Below, in pieces: positions 32,601 through 44,250 of a stretch of DNA of 64,000 nucleotides; within the stretch, counting starts at the first letter, position 1; every line of letters starts with the position of its first letter. This DNA comes from Asterias rubens (taxonomy: Eukaryota > Echinodermata > Asteroidea > Forcipulatida > Asteriidae). The stretch is taken from contig NC_047069.1 in NCBI RefSeq assembly GCF_902459465.1, forward strand, positions 1,860,001 through 1,924,000, given 5' to 3'. A program made the translations under genes and the position numbers. The notes beneath the pieces were generated by a model. The model saw only the letters and a program-made list of their open reading frames with translations. It searched no databases and was not told where the DNA came from.

Positions 32601-35600
32601 ACAAACCAGTGAAAATTTGAGCTCAATTGGTCATCGAACTTGCGAGATAATAATGAAAGAGAAAAACACCTTTGTCACTCTAAGTTGTGTGCGTTTAGAT
32701 GGTTGATTTCGAGACCTCAAGTTCTAAATCTGAGGTCTCGAAATCAAATTCGTGGAATTACTTCTTTACTCAAAAACTATGGCACTTCAGAGGGAGCCGT
32801 TTCTCAAAATGTTTTATACCATCAACCTCTCCCCATTACTCATCACCAAGAAAGGTTTTATGCTAATAATTAGTAATTGAGTAATTACCAATAGTGTCCA
32901 GTGCCTTTAAGGTGCAATATGACCATTGGCCCTGTTAAAGTACGCAGCATATCGCCATGTGGAAGTGTTACAGCCCTAGGTAAATAGACATTACAACATT
33001 TGGCCCTGTTAAAGTGTACATTGGCCCTGTTAAAGTGTACATAATGTACATGGGGCCCTGATAAAGCATTACAACTTTTGGCCCTGTTTAGGTGCAATAG
33101 GGCATTTCAGCCATTCCGTGGTATTTGCGCTTCATAGTAAAAAATTTAAAATGGTTATCGTTGAAGTTTTAACATTTATTTTGAAACAAGAAAACCTAGC
33201 GCTTCTTCTTCTAAAAAGACTTTATACAAATATTCTTTATTGTTTTTGCGACAGCCTTGGGAGTAAAGGGTAAAAAGTGTACACAAAAGTCTGAAAAATC
33301 CTTGAAATTCAGGTTTTGAAAAAAAAATCATGAATCAATAGATGTTCAGATTTAATCATTATTTATAAACAACAAAGAGTCATTAGTAAGGACAGCCAAA
33401 ATTAAATATGCCTTTTTGAACTATTAACTTTTGAAAAATGGGAGTTAATTTTTACCCTCGTTTTACTGTCACGCGAGTCACAAAAAAAATGATTATAGTA
33501 TTTTTTCTATTATAGACCCTCAACATTTTTTTTCTTCTCTCTCATAATAGTGGTCTTTTCAAAGGGTCTTTCAAGAATTAATTAGTATTTTTTACCTAGG
33601 CCTTCTACCTAAACAAAAAAAAACACCCTCGAGTTTGACACGTGAGTCACGACTAATGCACTTAATGCACATGGTTAGTAAAAGCTACCAAAGTATTCTG
33701 GGGATGATGTCTATGGAATGTTACCAAAGCACCCCCAGCCCACTGGAACATACTACTATGCCCCTGAATTTATAAATTTTTGTTAGAACAATGAATTATA
33801 ACAGTGTACAATTGTAACCTGGCACACTGTCAGCAGATCATGTTGAACTACATACACTGCATACTGCACTGTACAATGTGCTCACATCTGCATAATTTAC
33901 CTGCATTATTTAAATAATACAAGGAATGATAAACTTAAAACAAGAACAAACAAAGATATTTGATGAAACTGGGTATTTTAAGACAGTATTCTTAAGTTAG
34001 TTTTGGAGGGGGGCATCAATAAAGAAATTACTTATCAGATTTACATGTACTCAGCCTAACACAGTCTAATGCCATTAGAACTTGACACCAAAATTGGTGG
34101 TTTCTTAACCACTCTGCCAAGCGTAGTGAGAAAAAAGTCCTTTACCCAATCACAAAACAATATAATAATTTCTAGTAAGGGTTCTCTCTATGGGTTTGAG
34201 GGGTTCTGAAAAGAACCGGTGGTTTAACAACTCAACGTTTTGACCAGACAGTGTTGTTAAACCGCCAATTTTTTTCAGAACCACCCCAACATTACCATGT
34301 TTAAGTCAAAGCCTGTTCAGATAATTTTTCCTTTAAATGTTGCTTCAGGCGTTTCTTCCTTTTATGAAAAGATTCAATTTCAAGTTCTGAGTGTTCTGAA
34401 TGAAATAAAATGTTCTTGTTATGCAGTATCCTGTTTAGTTATTGTATATTTTCTCACTTGTCACGCGAGTCACAAACTTCTGTCACGCGAGTCACGTTGC
34501 ATTTAACAAATTTTCAATTTTGTAAAAACTTTTTATTTTGTACTTTTTATAGTATAATATAGTGCTTCTCTTGTACTTAAAAAAAAAGTGATCTGTAACT
34601 AAAAAGTTCCTCTGAGTTCTCACGACTGGGCAATGGCATACAGGGATGCAACACCTTTCATTTTTTGGCAGTCACGCGAGTCACATTTTTGGAACTCCTA
34701 TAAAAACATGATACCTACACAATTTGTTTTCCTTTTTTATTTTTTGTTATAGGGCTCTTCACTAAGTTTATATAAATTGAGTTACATGAGAGCCATGTGT
34801 TATATTTTGGAGTATAGATCTTTCAAAAGTTGGAAAACCAGTGAGATTGTCACGCGAGTCACAATGGAATGGCTGATTTGGCCCTGTTAAAGTATTACAG
34901 CATTAGGCCCTAGGTAAAGGCATTACAACATTTGGCCCTGTTAAAGTGTACATTTGGCCCTGTTAAAGCATTACAACTTTTGGCCCTGTTTAGGTGCAAT
35001 AGGGCATTTGGCCCTGTTAAAGTATTACAGCATTAGGCCCTAGGTAAAGGCATTACAACATTTGGCCCTGTTAAAGTGTACATTGGGCCCTGTTAAAGCA
35101 TTACAACTTTTGGCCCTGTTTAGGTGCAATAGGGCATTTGGCCCTGTTAAAGTATTACAGCATTAGGCCCTAGGTAAAGGCATTACAACAATTGGCCCTG
35201 TTAAAGTGTACATTGGGCCCTGTTAAAGCATTACAACTTTCGGCCCTGTTTAGGTGCAATAGGGCATTTGGCCCTGTTAAAGTATTACAGCATTAGGCCC
35301 TAGGTAAAGGCATTACAACATTTGGCCCTGTTAAAGTGTACATTGGGCCCTGTTAAAGCATTACAACTTTTGGCCCTGTTTAGGTGCAATAGGACATTTG
35401 GCCCTGTTAAAGTATTACAGCATTAGGCCCTAGGTAAAGGCATTATAACATTTGGCCCTGTTAAAGTGTATTAAATGACATTTGGTCCTGTTAAAGCATT
35501 ACAAGTTTCGGCCCTGTTAAAGCGTTACAACCTTCAACCCTTCAACAATTTGTAACAAAAAACACAATGTCCACAGATTTACATTAAAAATACCACACCA

Positions 35601-38600
35601 ACTAAAGATAATGATAGTATAAAGTGTACCTTAAAATATTAAATGCTGAGGTGCTGTAGTTTTTAAGAAACGAGTAAAACTATTTCATCACAAAAAATAC
35701 GTTTTTACATGCTAAAATAATTTTCATATCATGATCAATGAGACGAAAATTATTTTCATGACATTTTACACATTTCTCACAAACTACAGCACCTCAGCAT
35801 ATAATATTTTCAGGGAAGCTTTCTACTATCATTATCTTCAAACGGTGTAAGTTTAGTGTAAATCTGTAGACATTGTATTTTTTGTCCTACAAAAAGTACC
35901 CAAATCCTTTAAGGTGCACTAGGACACTTGACCCCGTTTAAAAGTGTTATAGCATTTGGACTATAAAAGTGTACTAGACATTTTGGCCCTGTTAAACTGA
36001 TTGCAACATCAGGCCCTGTTAAGCTGTCAGAGGACCATTTCGCCCCAGTTAGAGTATTAACAAATTTGGCCATGTTATAATTAGGTGGTGTATGGGAACA
36101 TTAGTGTTAAGTTGCATTAGAACATTCGGTCATGTTAATTGGTTTATAAGAACATTCGGCATTGTTAAGGTGTACGTATAAGAACATTTGGGTCCATTGT
36201 GCATTTAACATATCTTTGGCACGGTTCAGAACCGTTCCTAAACATATCTTTAGATCACATACAAATGAGACTGGAGCTGTCAAAGGACAATAACACACTT
36301 GATCGCGCATCCGTAAACAATATATTCAATATAGCAAACATACCTTTTCTCTGCCTGTGCGCAATATCCGTCAAAGTAGTACCAGCGTCCCTTGATGTAC
36401 AGAAGACCAGCTACACTCGCTAGAACTAAAAAAGACATGATAAACGATATGGATGTTAGTGATTTATTCTTGAATTTTGAAGGCATGATATTGAAAAATA
36501 CTACTTACTACTTGGTATTACCCTCGACCACTTACAAAAGTTTGGTATGTTTTTCATTTTGAAACATGTCAAAACTGCTTCTTCTTTTTTTATTCTTTTT
36601 TTTATGCAAGTCGCCCGACACACAAGGCCTGAAGGCCACTTCAAGGTGTGGGCTACAATTATTTTTTTCCAGAGGCCGTTTCCACCTACTCCTTGGGCTG
36701 AAACAGGGTTACCCCCTTTACAGTCCATACGAATGTAGGCTTGAGTATCATCAATTCAAAGCCTGGCCGGTAGAGCAAAAAGCACTACCTCCCCAATTTT
36801 ATGTAGCAAGTGTCACGACCGGGATTCGAAACCACACCCTGCTGATCAAACACCAGTGCTTGAATCCGGTGCTCTTAACCGCTCGGCCATGACATTGCTG
36901 AAACATCACAGAATTATTAATTTCGGGTTGAACAAATACACAGAATTATTATTTTTGCGTTGAATAAAGACAACTTTACTGGAGCGGGATTTGAACCAAC
37001 GACCTCCAGATTAACGTGCCGGCGCTACCTAGCCCCTGTTAGCAGTCTCCCTAATGTCAATATCTTTGCTCTAAGGGCTCCAGTCGGAAGCTATGCAGCT
37101 GTGTAGCCGAGGATCACACCCAAGGTTACATAACATATCAACCTGGGCCAGACTTCATAAAGCTGCTTAAAGCAGAAAATATTGCTTAACAGTTCTCTGC
37201 TAAGCAGAAATGAGCAGGATACCCAGTCACACATTGTACTTGTAACACCATAGTTTGGCTGGTAACCTTAATGTAAGGATAATTTTGTTAAGCTTAGCTT
37301 ATTTTTGTGCTTAAGCAGCTCTATGAAATAGACCCTTCCCATGAAACATGTAAATTGCACATAGCGCGTGCGCACTAACGTCTTGGTTGGCAAAATGTGG
37401 GAACATCGCGCTGTTTTGTACACGACTAATGGGTGCGTGACGCAGACGCGATTGCGCGTCTGCTTAGTGCACAACTCTATGGTGTTTGCCAACCAACAGG
37501 GTCTGTACGCACGCATTGGGCCCTGCTCATAATTCCTAAATAAGCAGAAGTTACAAAAACTTCGCCCTTGGAGTACAGGTATAAATGTACAAAAATGGAC
37601 ATAGTAGATAGCCTAAGGCTCGAGCGGTACCGAGTGATGGATATGAGCGCCATTGACCCCTTGCACGCGCGTCACACGCGGCGACTGATCCCACGCTCAC
37701 CATGTTGGTGGTCAATAGGCTTATGTGTAAACGCCGCTTCACCTAAAAATGCGCACTTCACTGAATAACACACGTTGACATTGACCACCAAAATGGCGCA
37801 TCCAAGATTATTCTGATGATGACGTCAGGTGAAATGGGTCAATATAAGAAACCACTATTACTATTATTATTAACATTAAGGGAATAAAAGGGTAGTGAAG
37901 AGTTCTTACACACGTGTTTAAAGCCGGCAGGGTGGAATTGCCGTGTGATAAAAAAATACAATTACCGACACTTTGACAATTGAAAATTAGAGGTTTGAAA
38001 TATTTTTCTCAGAAACTTTGTGCAGAGTCTGTAACGCGTGGGTTGTGTGTACGCGCGCACGTGCTTAGAAATAGATTATGCACGCGCTTGGAAATAGATT
38101 ACGTGTGAGCGCTTAGAAATAGATTACACGCTGTTACTAATATAGCTATGAATTGCATTCCGCGTGATATTTTTGCGCGCCTGACATGCGCAAGCCAGCC
38201 GGTAATAAACACTGGTCATTATCACCCCCACGTGACGCGCTCTCCACCAATATGATTAGAGAAACTGCCTGGGGTATTTATGAATGAATAATAGTACTAT
38301 TATTAAGCCTTACCTGGGTTCAAAAACTTGGCAGCAACCCACAAAAGTATCAGGAAGATTGGTGTGAATTCCAAAGTGTTCTGCCTATAAAAGAAGTGAG
38401 CAAAACATTGCATAATTTCACCATGCTTGAGTATGAGGGATGCAAGATTGAAACTTGCTTTTGAAATTATTGAAAATGGACTCCATGACTCCAACTTCTA
38501 TAACACGGACAAAAGTGTATATCAATTATGGTACATAATGGTCTGTTATTAAAGTATGACAGAGGAAGCTTGCCGGGCTCTCGCCAGGCTGCCTTGGGGG

Positions 38601-41554
38601 CCTGGCACAGGGGCCTCGACTTAATGGAAGGACGGTCATTTTGGAGCACGGCAAAGTGCAGAGTCGGAGGCATTTCGATTTATTTTATTCACAATATATC
38701 GCCGACAATATATCGCGATATTCGATATAATCGCGATTAATTAAATTTGACATCATCAGTCTTCAAACTCCAAGTGGTTTTGTAGAAGAGACAGTCATAG
38801 CATAAGAGAGGTGTTCTAATGACCTATTCTTCTGGTTTTACTCCAAACCTATGGGGTGCAAGATGTCTCAGCTAGCAAATACATTGCGATATTTAATCGA
38901 TATCGGGATATATCGCGATATATCGATATTTCGATTAAAACCAAATCCATCCGATATCGTTTCCAAATTAATATCCATCCGAAATCGTTTCCAAATTAAT
39001 ATCGTGATATCGCCCAAGCTTACGTGGGGGCCAGTAGCGCTCCGTGCCCCACAAGTATGCGGTGAAGACTTGGTCTGTTGATGTACACTTTTGTCCTCCA
39101 AATGTTATAGAAGTTCTTTGGGGAAACAAACATCTTAACAATAACAAAAATGAGCTCAAAAGTAAAATGGATCGCTGTTTTTGGACCACCCTGTTTGCTT
39201 GAAACACTCTCACCTCCAAATTGTTTTGGGGAGGAGATTATCATTAGTATAGTCTAGTTGGTCCAAGAACTGAACCTTGAGGAACAGAAAAATCAGGCAC
39301 AACAGGATCGGATGACTTGCCAATACAAAAACTTTGATGTTGACTTTCCAATATCACACACTCTCCCAAATGCACAAAAGTAGGCCGATGATCGGACGGT
39401 GTCAAAAGCCTTACTTAACCTTCTCATTACAAATTTCTTTTGACACAAACAGCCCCTGGTGCTCACACTGTTTGGCCACCCAAGCGTGAAGCATACATTC
39501 TCACACAACAGAAAGCTTGCGATCAAAGGTCAGTTTCCCAAACTCTATCATGAAGATTTCATTTTAGAGCCGATAAAGTACATGTAGGCTATAGGCCTAC
39601 TTCCTCCTATAACAAAGAGACCTGTTGGGATTGACAAACAAGTTCCGGGTCTTTATTTGGTCAGGTTCTGAAAACCCATTTACAACCATGTGACACACCC
39701 GTCATGGATCTTTCCACTCTAATTTGAAAGGGGTTGCATAAAAGCAACCTTATTATATTTTACCATCATTGCAAAGACCATACCATAGGCCTATCTCTCT
39801 TAATGAAAGTAAGCTTGAGTTGCTCTTTGGTTTGAGTAGAGGGTGTTTTTCATGATTTTAACTTAAAGGCAGTGGACACTATTGATAATTACTCAAAATA
39901 ATGATTTATAGTAAAAAACCTTACTTGGTAACGGGTAATTGGGAGAGGTTGATAGTATAAAACAGTTTGAGAAAGGTCTCCCTCTGAAGTGACATAGTTT
40001 TTGAGAAAGAAGTAGTTCTCCAAGAATTTGATTTTGAGACCTCAGGTTTAAAATTTGAGGTCACGAAGTCAAGCTTCTGAAAGCACACAACTTTGTGTGA
40101 CCAGGGTGTTTTTCGTTCATTATTATCTCGCCGCCTTCAACGACCAATTGAGCTCAAGTTTTCAATTGAGCTCAAATTTTCACAGGTTTGTTATTTTATG
40201 CGTATGTTGAGATACACCAAGTGAGAACACTGGTCTTTGACAATACCAATAGTGTCCACTGTCTTTAAAAGGTTAGAGACATAAACTAGAAGAATAAATC
40301 CTTACTGAGCTCTGAAGCCTCTGTCGAAAGCAGGGTCACGTCCACTTGTAACTGGAGGTGAGATCTTGTATTTTTGACGCAAACTCCCAACATGCTTGGC
40401 CATTCCAGCTGAAGGAAACAAGGTATCAAATGATAAGTCTATATAAATGGATAACTACAAAAAGGGATATATCAATCAGGTAAATAAGTTCCTATATTAT
40501 TTCATATCGAATGAAAAAGTGGTGGCGCCATACGGAAACTTTTCCCTATAAATTCATCTGCATCCTACCAACCAAATCAATCAAGATGCATTTCCAGCAT
40601 CCCATTATAGTCACTGAATTAGTCAAAATACATCTCATGACGATAGCGGAACTAACCAAATATCATAGTTCTAGGAGTATCTCACGCCCATTGATAACAG
40701 AAATTAAGATTGGAGTCAGGGTGGGCGGTGCTGGGCAGCCCGAGCATTCTGTCTGATGAGCAAAATTGTCCCACCCAGGCCAGGAGTGCGTTTTGGCGAC
40801 CCCAACCAGAAACATTGGTCAACGGTTGAGCATTTCCGCGCGTTCGGTTGAGCGCGGTGACGTTGCTGCTCAGACCAACTGGTAACAAACTTGGTGAGTC
40901 AGTTGGGCTTTGGTTGGGGTCGCTAAAACGCACTCCAGCACAGATTTAAAAATGTCTGCGACACTGTGCATAGACCTTATGCATTGACGTCATCCAGCCG
41001 CCATCTTTGAGGTCAAACGGTGACGAAACAATCAAAACGCACATAGATTGGCCAATGAACAACCTCCTTTTGACCTCAAGGCGAGGGCGCCGTACTGAAA
41101 TGACGTCATGTGCATAAGGTCTATTGATCTCTGAGCATAGCTAATAAATGACAAGGCATATCAATCAAATGTCACAGAACACAGAAAACAACAGGTCATT
41201 TTTAACTTCCTTCCTCATGTTCAGTTCGTGGTCCCAATAACGTTGAACTTGATGAAGTATATTTTCCCATAAACAACACTGAATGTGAACGAGCCCCATC
41301 AACACTACAGTGCCAAAACGCTGGACTCCCCGCGCTTCTTGAACATGTTGAAGCGGAGGGAGTCCAAGTGTAATTGGCACATGTGAACCAAAACATCACA
41401 AAAAGGGGACCGCCAAAAAGTAAACCACAATAATGACAAACTTCACTCTGCTTTACTTACTTAGCTGCCATGCATGCAATAAGGACACAATGGCCGGAGA
41501 AACCATGGCTTGGTCACTTAGAAGGCTACTTAAAAGCTCTCCATTCGAAGCCAT
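29625..41554 (-). CDS. MGST2: MAPEG-family membrane enzyme, microsomal glutathione S-transferase 2-like (5 exons, complete)
   Basis: Exons on the minus strand: 41554-41461, 40408-40306, 38384-38314, 36425-36344, 29766-29625; all junctions are AG/GT and in phase, giving 163 aa (human MGST2 147). The first hydrophobic helix is in exon 1; the loop KYKISPPVTSG then FDRGFRAQ and QNTLEFTPIFLILLW match the MAPEG signature RAQxNxxE. Exon 4 gives GRWYYFDGY, the expected Tyr-rich segment after helix 3, then EKR; exon 5 gives helix 4 (AVRAIMVLFGLSVAG) and a short polar tail. Known relatives are trimeric ER or nuclear-envelope enzymes that use glutathione, either detoxifying lipid peroxides (MGST2/3) or making leukotriene C4 (LTC4S). 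The Arg, Asn and Glu associated with glutathione binding are all present (R64, N68, E71); Phe follows that Glu, which I recall as MGST2-like. LTC4S-like activity cannot be excluded. The last intron (29767-36343) is unusually satellite-rich. Confidence 0.93.
29860..30073. repeat. Long-ended fold-back next to MGST2 exon 5
   Basis: The ends mirror each other over about 46 bp (TAACTATAAATATAA, then CTTGCGGGTACAACCATG). Inside is the hairpin GGCTCTGAAAAGAGCC (29935-29950). It starts about 94 bases upstream of MGST2 exon 5, within the intron. Confidence 0.7.
30210..30840 (+). repeat. tRNA-Asn-like SINE, tandem head-body-head-body-head
   Basis: A tRNA-like head recurs near 30211-30270 (degenerate), 30488-30563 (best) and 30782-30840, separated by two similar bodies ending GCAAAGATATTGAC. 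In the best head the seven-base acceptor stem (GGCTAGA with TCTAGTC) and the D stem pair fully; the loop ATGTTAA places anticodon GTT (Asn). The T stem is mismatched, so it is SINE-derived rather than a working tRNA. Reverse copies occur at 36963-37140 and 14040-14095. Confidence 0.7.
30841..32521. repeat. Satellite of TTTGGCCCTGTTAAAG units, part 1, with a 110-bp higher-order block
   Basis: Dozens of imperfect units of roughly 20-35 bp, each with CATTTGGYCCTGTTAAAG, fill MGST2 intron 4. From 31490 to 31990 they form a regular block: GTCCATGTTATTGTGTATT recurs at 31511, 31621, 31731, 31841 and 31951, exactly 110 bp apart. Confidence 0.9.
32522..32910. repeat. MITE family A, copy 7, inside the MGST2 satellite
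   Basis: A complete TTAA-flanked copy splits the GGCCCTGTTAAAG array; satellite repeats continue on both sides. The array motif itself contains GTTAAA, which supplies TTAA targets. Confidence 0.85.
32911..33110. repeat. Satellite part 2
   Basis: Continuation of the GGCCCTGTTAAAG array after the inserted MITE copy 7. Confidence 0.85.
33468..34862. repeat. Five exact copies of GTCACGCGAGTCAC in a unique-looking stretch
   Basis: Copies at 33468-33481, 34460-34473, 34482-34495, 34671-34684 and 34849-34862, plus a variant GACACGTGAGTCAC at 33637-33650. The surrounding sequence is AT-rich and otherwise dissimilar between copies. It lies between parts 2 and 3 of the MGST2 intron satellite. Confidence 0.85.
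34875..35552. repeat. Satellite part 3 with a 130-bp higher-order block
   Basis: TTGGCCCTGTTAAAGTATTA starts at 34878, 35008, 35138, 35268 and 35398, exactly 130 bp apart, with units almost identical. Each is made of about six GGCCCTGTTAAAG-type subunits. Confidence 0.92.
35553..35912. repeat. MITE family D, fullest copy
   Basis: Inverted ends are built on AACACAATGTCCACAGATTTACA, with inner inverted AAAATAATTTTCAT arms. Partial relatives: 2300-2420, 10655-10860, 13746-14030, 28126-28262, 49220-49312. This copy interrupts the MGST2 satellite. Confidence 0.7.
35913..36215. repeat. Satellite part 4 (decayed)
   Basis: Diverged units (ACATTCGGCATTGTTAAGG and similar) continue to about 130 bases from MGST2 exon 4. 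Confidence 0.75.
36604..36897 (-). repeat. tRNA-Leu-derived SINE with a second body type
   Basis: The minus strand starts with a good tRNA-Leu-like head at 36897: GTCATGGCCGAGCGGTTAAG, anticodon loop TTCAAGC (CAA), then GTTTCGAATCCCGG and GTGACA closing the acceptor stem. The body differs from the 58205 type and matches 21125-21290. It lies just upstream, in transcription order, of MGST2 exon 4. Confidence 0.7.
37145..37335. repeat. Fold-back element, GGGCC..TTCATA ends
   Basis: GGGCCAGACTTCATAAAGC on the left mirrors GCTTAAGCAGCTCTATGAAA...GACCC on the right. Relatives at 45125-45323 and 3740-3880. In MGST2 intron 3. Confidence 0.65.
38674..39022. repeat. hAT-type MITE, second copy (left end lost)
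   Basis: Reverse copy of 27495-27849 with the CCCAAGCTTA end intact at 39022. The other terminus is missing before TTCGATTTATTTTATTC. It lies in MGST2 intron 2. Confidence 0.8.
39863..40268. repeat. MITE family A, copy 8
   Basis: Complete copy ending 38 bases from MGST2 exon 2. It includes a short internal duplication of the GAGCTCAA.TTTTCA segment near 40150. Confidence 0.8.
40783..40936. repeat. MITE with 26-bp inverted ends
   Basis: GGAGTGCGTTTTGGCGACCC on the left matches the complement of the right end over 26 bp with one mismatch. It is a 154-bp element in MGST2 intron 1. Confidence 0.75.
40970..41124. repeat. MITE with inverted ends carrying paired TGACGTCA boxes
   Basis: Ends ATAGACCTTATGCA are inverted; each is followed by a perfect cAMP-response-type palindrome (40985-40992 and 41101-41108). 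155 bp, in MGST2 intron 1 and about 430 bases from the start codon. Confidence 0.75.
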
Positions 41555-42741
41555 GTTCACAAAATATCAATGTTTCTAACTCGGAACAAGTAAATGGATT
41601 GTGTGAAGGAAGAAATTGAAAAGTTCACGCGCTAACAAAATAATATAAACTCCATCAACTGTTGAGGGCGCTATGTAACTTTTATGGAGAGCCGGCACTA
41701 TCTCCCGGCCAAAAAGCCTTAGAAGTTCCCGCATGGTTCCCGGGAGCCAAATCTTATCACGAAAGACTGTTGGCACCAGTGGTCTATCTATCTACCTATA
41801 CTAGAATATCGTCATTCGAGAAATTATGTGCTTCAGGTTTAGGGTTAGATCACGAATGACATCGACCATGATGGAGCCCCGCCCCCCTTTCTTTTCACTG
41901 TATATGCCTAACTCATGATCTGAGGAACTCCCGACTTCTCACAGCGGGTTATTGCCGATTGGAACAACCGTGGAGCAACTTGCCGAATGAAATTGCATCA
42001 TGGCTCTCAGTTGTCTTCCTATTAACCAATTCAACATTAACTGGGATGGCACATCGCTTTGATGACAGTTTTTAAAACTTTTGCATTACCCTGGACGGCC
42101 CCTGCCAACAAAGAATTATGTCCGAAGATTTAAAATAAAAACCTAAATAAATAAACTACAAAAACCTATCCTATAAAACCTTATCCTATTGCCAAAAAAA
42201 TGTTGTTGGAGTCAGAGTAGGCTAGGCCTTACTCCTTTCAAAAAATGAGCTGGATGATATAGGGGTATAAAAGGCGCAGCCTTTCGTTTCCCATTAAATT
42301 CCCATTGAAAAACTAAAAATAACTGCAGTGGGGTCGTGAACTAGTAGTGCGACCTCTCCGAGGATTAATCTAGTCCTAGATGATCTACTTATATCTGTAA
42401 AATATTGTTTCCTTTGTTTGGAGGTAGGTATTTTTTTTTTTTTTTTTTTGATGCGCCGCTGTGGCAGGAGATTCTGCGCCCCCCCCCCCCCCGAGATTCG
42501 GTCCCCATAATGGCAAACTGTGTAGTCTTCTGATAGATAGCGCCCGTTTTGAAAAATCCCCCTTCATAGTTAATTTTTCATGTGGGGTGGGGGATCCTGC
42601 CGGTTCTTACTCGGAGAGTTTGGCCGAAACATTTCCGGCGTGTTTGACAAGAACAAGTTCGGGCGAGACTCGTATCCAGAACCGCCTGCCCGTACTTAGT
42701 GGTGTAAACAGTTTTTAATACGGGGTTTGAGACATTGCATG

Positions 42742-44250
42742 TTAAAGACAGTGGACACTATTGGTAATTGTTAAAGACCAGTCTTCTCACTTTGTGTATA
42801 TCAACATATGCATAAAATAACAAACCTGTGAAAGTTTGAGCTCGATTGGTGGTCGGAGTTGCGAGATAACTATGAAAGAAAAAACACCATTGTCACACGA
42901 AGTTATGTGCTTTTAGATGCTTGATTTCGAGACCTCAAATTCTAAACTTGAGGTCTCGAAATCAAATTCATGGAAAATTACTTCTTTCTCCAAAACTATG
43001 GCATAGAGGACACAGCCCTAGCATGGTGCAAATCGTATCTCCACAATAGAACTCAGCATGTATGTATTGGCACTGCGATATCCGACCCTGTTGTTTTGAA
43101 CTACTCTGTGCCACAGGGGTCGGTACTCGGCCCGCAGTGGTTTACGCTGTACACTTTACCGATTCGTGACATCATCCTCAAATTTAATCTGAATTACCAT
43201 GTGTACGCAGACGACACTCAGCTATACATCACGTTTAAATCTTCTCAAGAAAACGCCAATGCATCTATTGCAAGACTTGAGAAATGCATCCAAGAGATTC
43301 GACGTTGGACACAACAAAACTTCCTGAAGTTAAATGATGATAAGACAGAGTTCCTTTTATTTGGGTCACGTCAACAGTTAACTAAGGTTTCAGTGCCATA
43401 CATCTCCATCGGTGATGCTCGGATAGCTCCCTCGCTAAAAGCTCGGAACTTGGGGGTTATTTTTGATTCATCGATGACACTTCAGCCACACATCAACAAT
43501 ATTGTTCGTTTATCATCATATCACATCAGGAATATAGGTAAGATTCGCAAGTACTTGGATAAAAGTGCCACTGAAAAGGTCATTCACGCATTTGTTACTT
43601 CTCGTCTTGACAACGGCAATGCTCTTCTATACAGTCTACCTAACAACCAGATTTCCCGACTTCAACGGCTCCAAAATACTGCTGCCCGCATTGTGACACT
43701 GTCTCTCAACGAATCATCTTCAAGCTGATGCTCATTGTCCACAAAGCTCTAAATGGCAAGGCTCCCCACTATATTTCTGAACTGCTTCAAGTTTACACTC
43801 CATCAAGGAATCTTCGATCAAGTTCCATGCTTCTCCTCATTGAACCCAAGTCTCGACACTCATGGGGTGACAGGTCTTTTTCTTCAGCCGCGCCACGCAT
43901 CTGGAACTCTCTACCACTTAATCTTCGATCTTGTGTTTGTACCGCAAAATTCAAGTCTCTTCTCAAAACTTATCTTATGTCACAGGTTTTCAATGACTAA
44001 TTTTGTTGTGTCTGTTTTTCTTTGTGTTTTGTTTTTGTTTTTGTTTTGGTTTTACTGCGCCTTGAACACCCAGCAGGGTGGATATGTGCGCATTACAAGT
44101 CTTATTATTATTATTATTATTATTACTTCAGAGGGAGCCATTTCTCACAATATTTTATACTATTAACCTCTCCCCATTACTCGTTACCAAGTGAGGTTTT
44201 ATGCTAATAATTATTTTGAGTAATTACCAATTAGTGTCCACTGCCTTTAA
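42742..44250. repeat. MITE family A, copy 9, split by a LINE
   Basis: Left part 42742-43002 and right part 44125-44250 join to give an exact family A sequence (AAAACTATGGC then ACTTCAGAGGG). The 1.12 kb between them is a CR1/L2-like LINE fragment. Confidence 0.85.
43003..44124 (+). mobile_element. 5'-truncated CR1/L2-like non-LTR retrotransposon, broken reverse transcriptase
   Basis: The plus strand encodes the middle and C-terminal parts of a LINE reverse transcriptase: SVPQGSVLGPQWF, VYADDTQLYI (catalytic YADD at 43204-43215), NFLKLNDDKTEFLLFG, SLKARNLGVIFD, then after a break KALNGKAPHYISELL, RIWNSLPLNLR and FKSLLKTYL. The first frame stops at 43728 and the C-terminal part continues in another frame; about 20 residues usual at that place are missing, so an internal deletion shifted the frame. 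There is no endonuclease domain or ORF1. It ends in a TTA microsatellite rather than poly(A), as CR1/L2 elements do. It sits inside MITE copy 9. Not active. Confidence 0.88.

Noticed and set aside
42266..42274. TATAAAAGG followed by a GC-rich stretch, promoter-like
   Set aside because: No reading frame or splice donor with gene character follows within several hundred bases.
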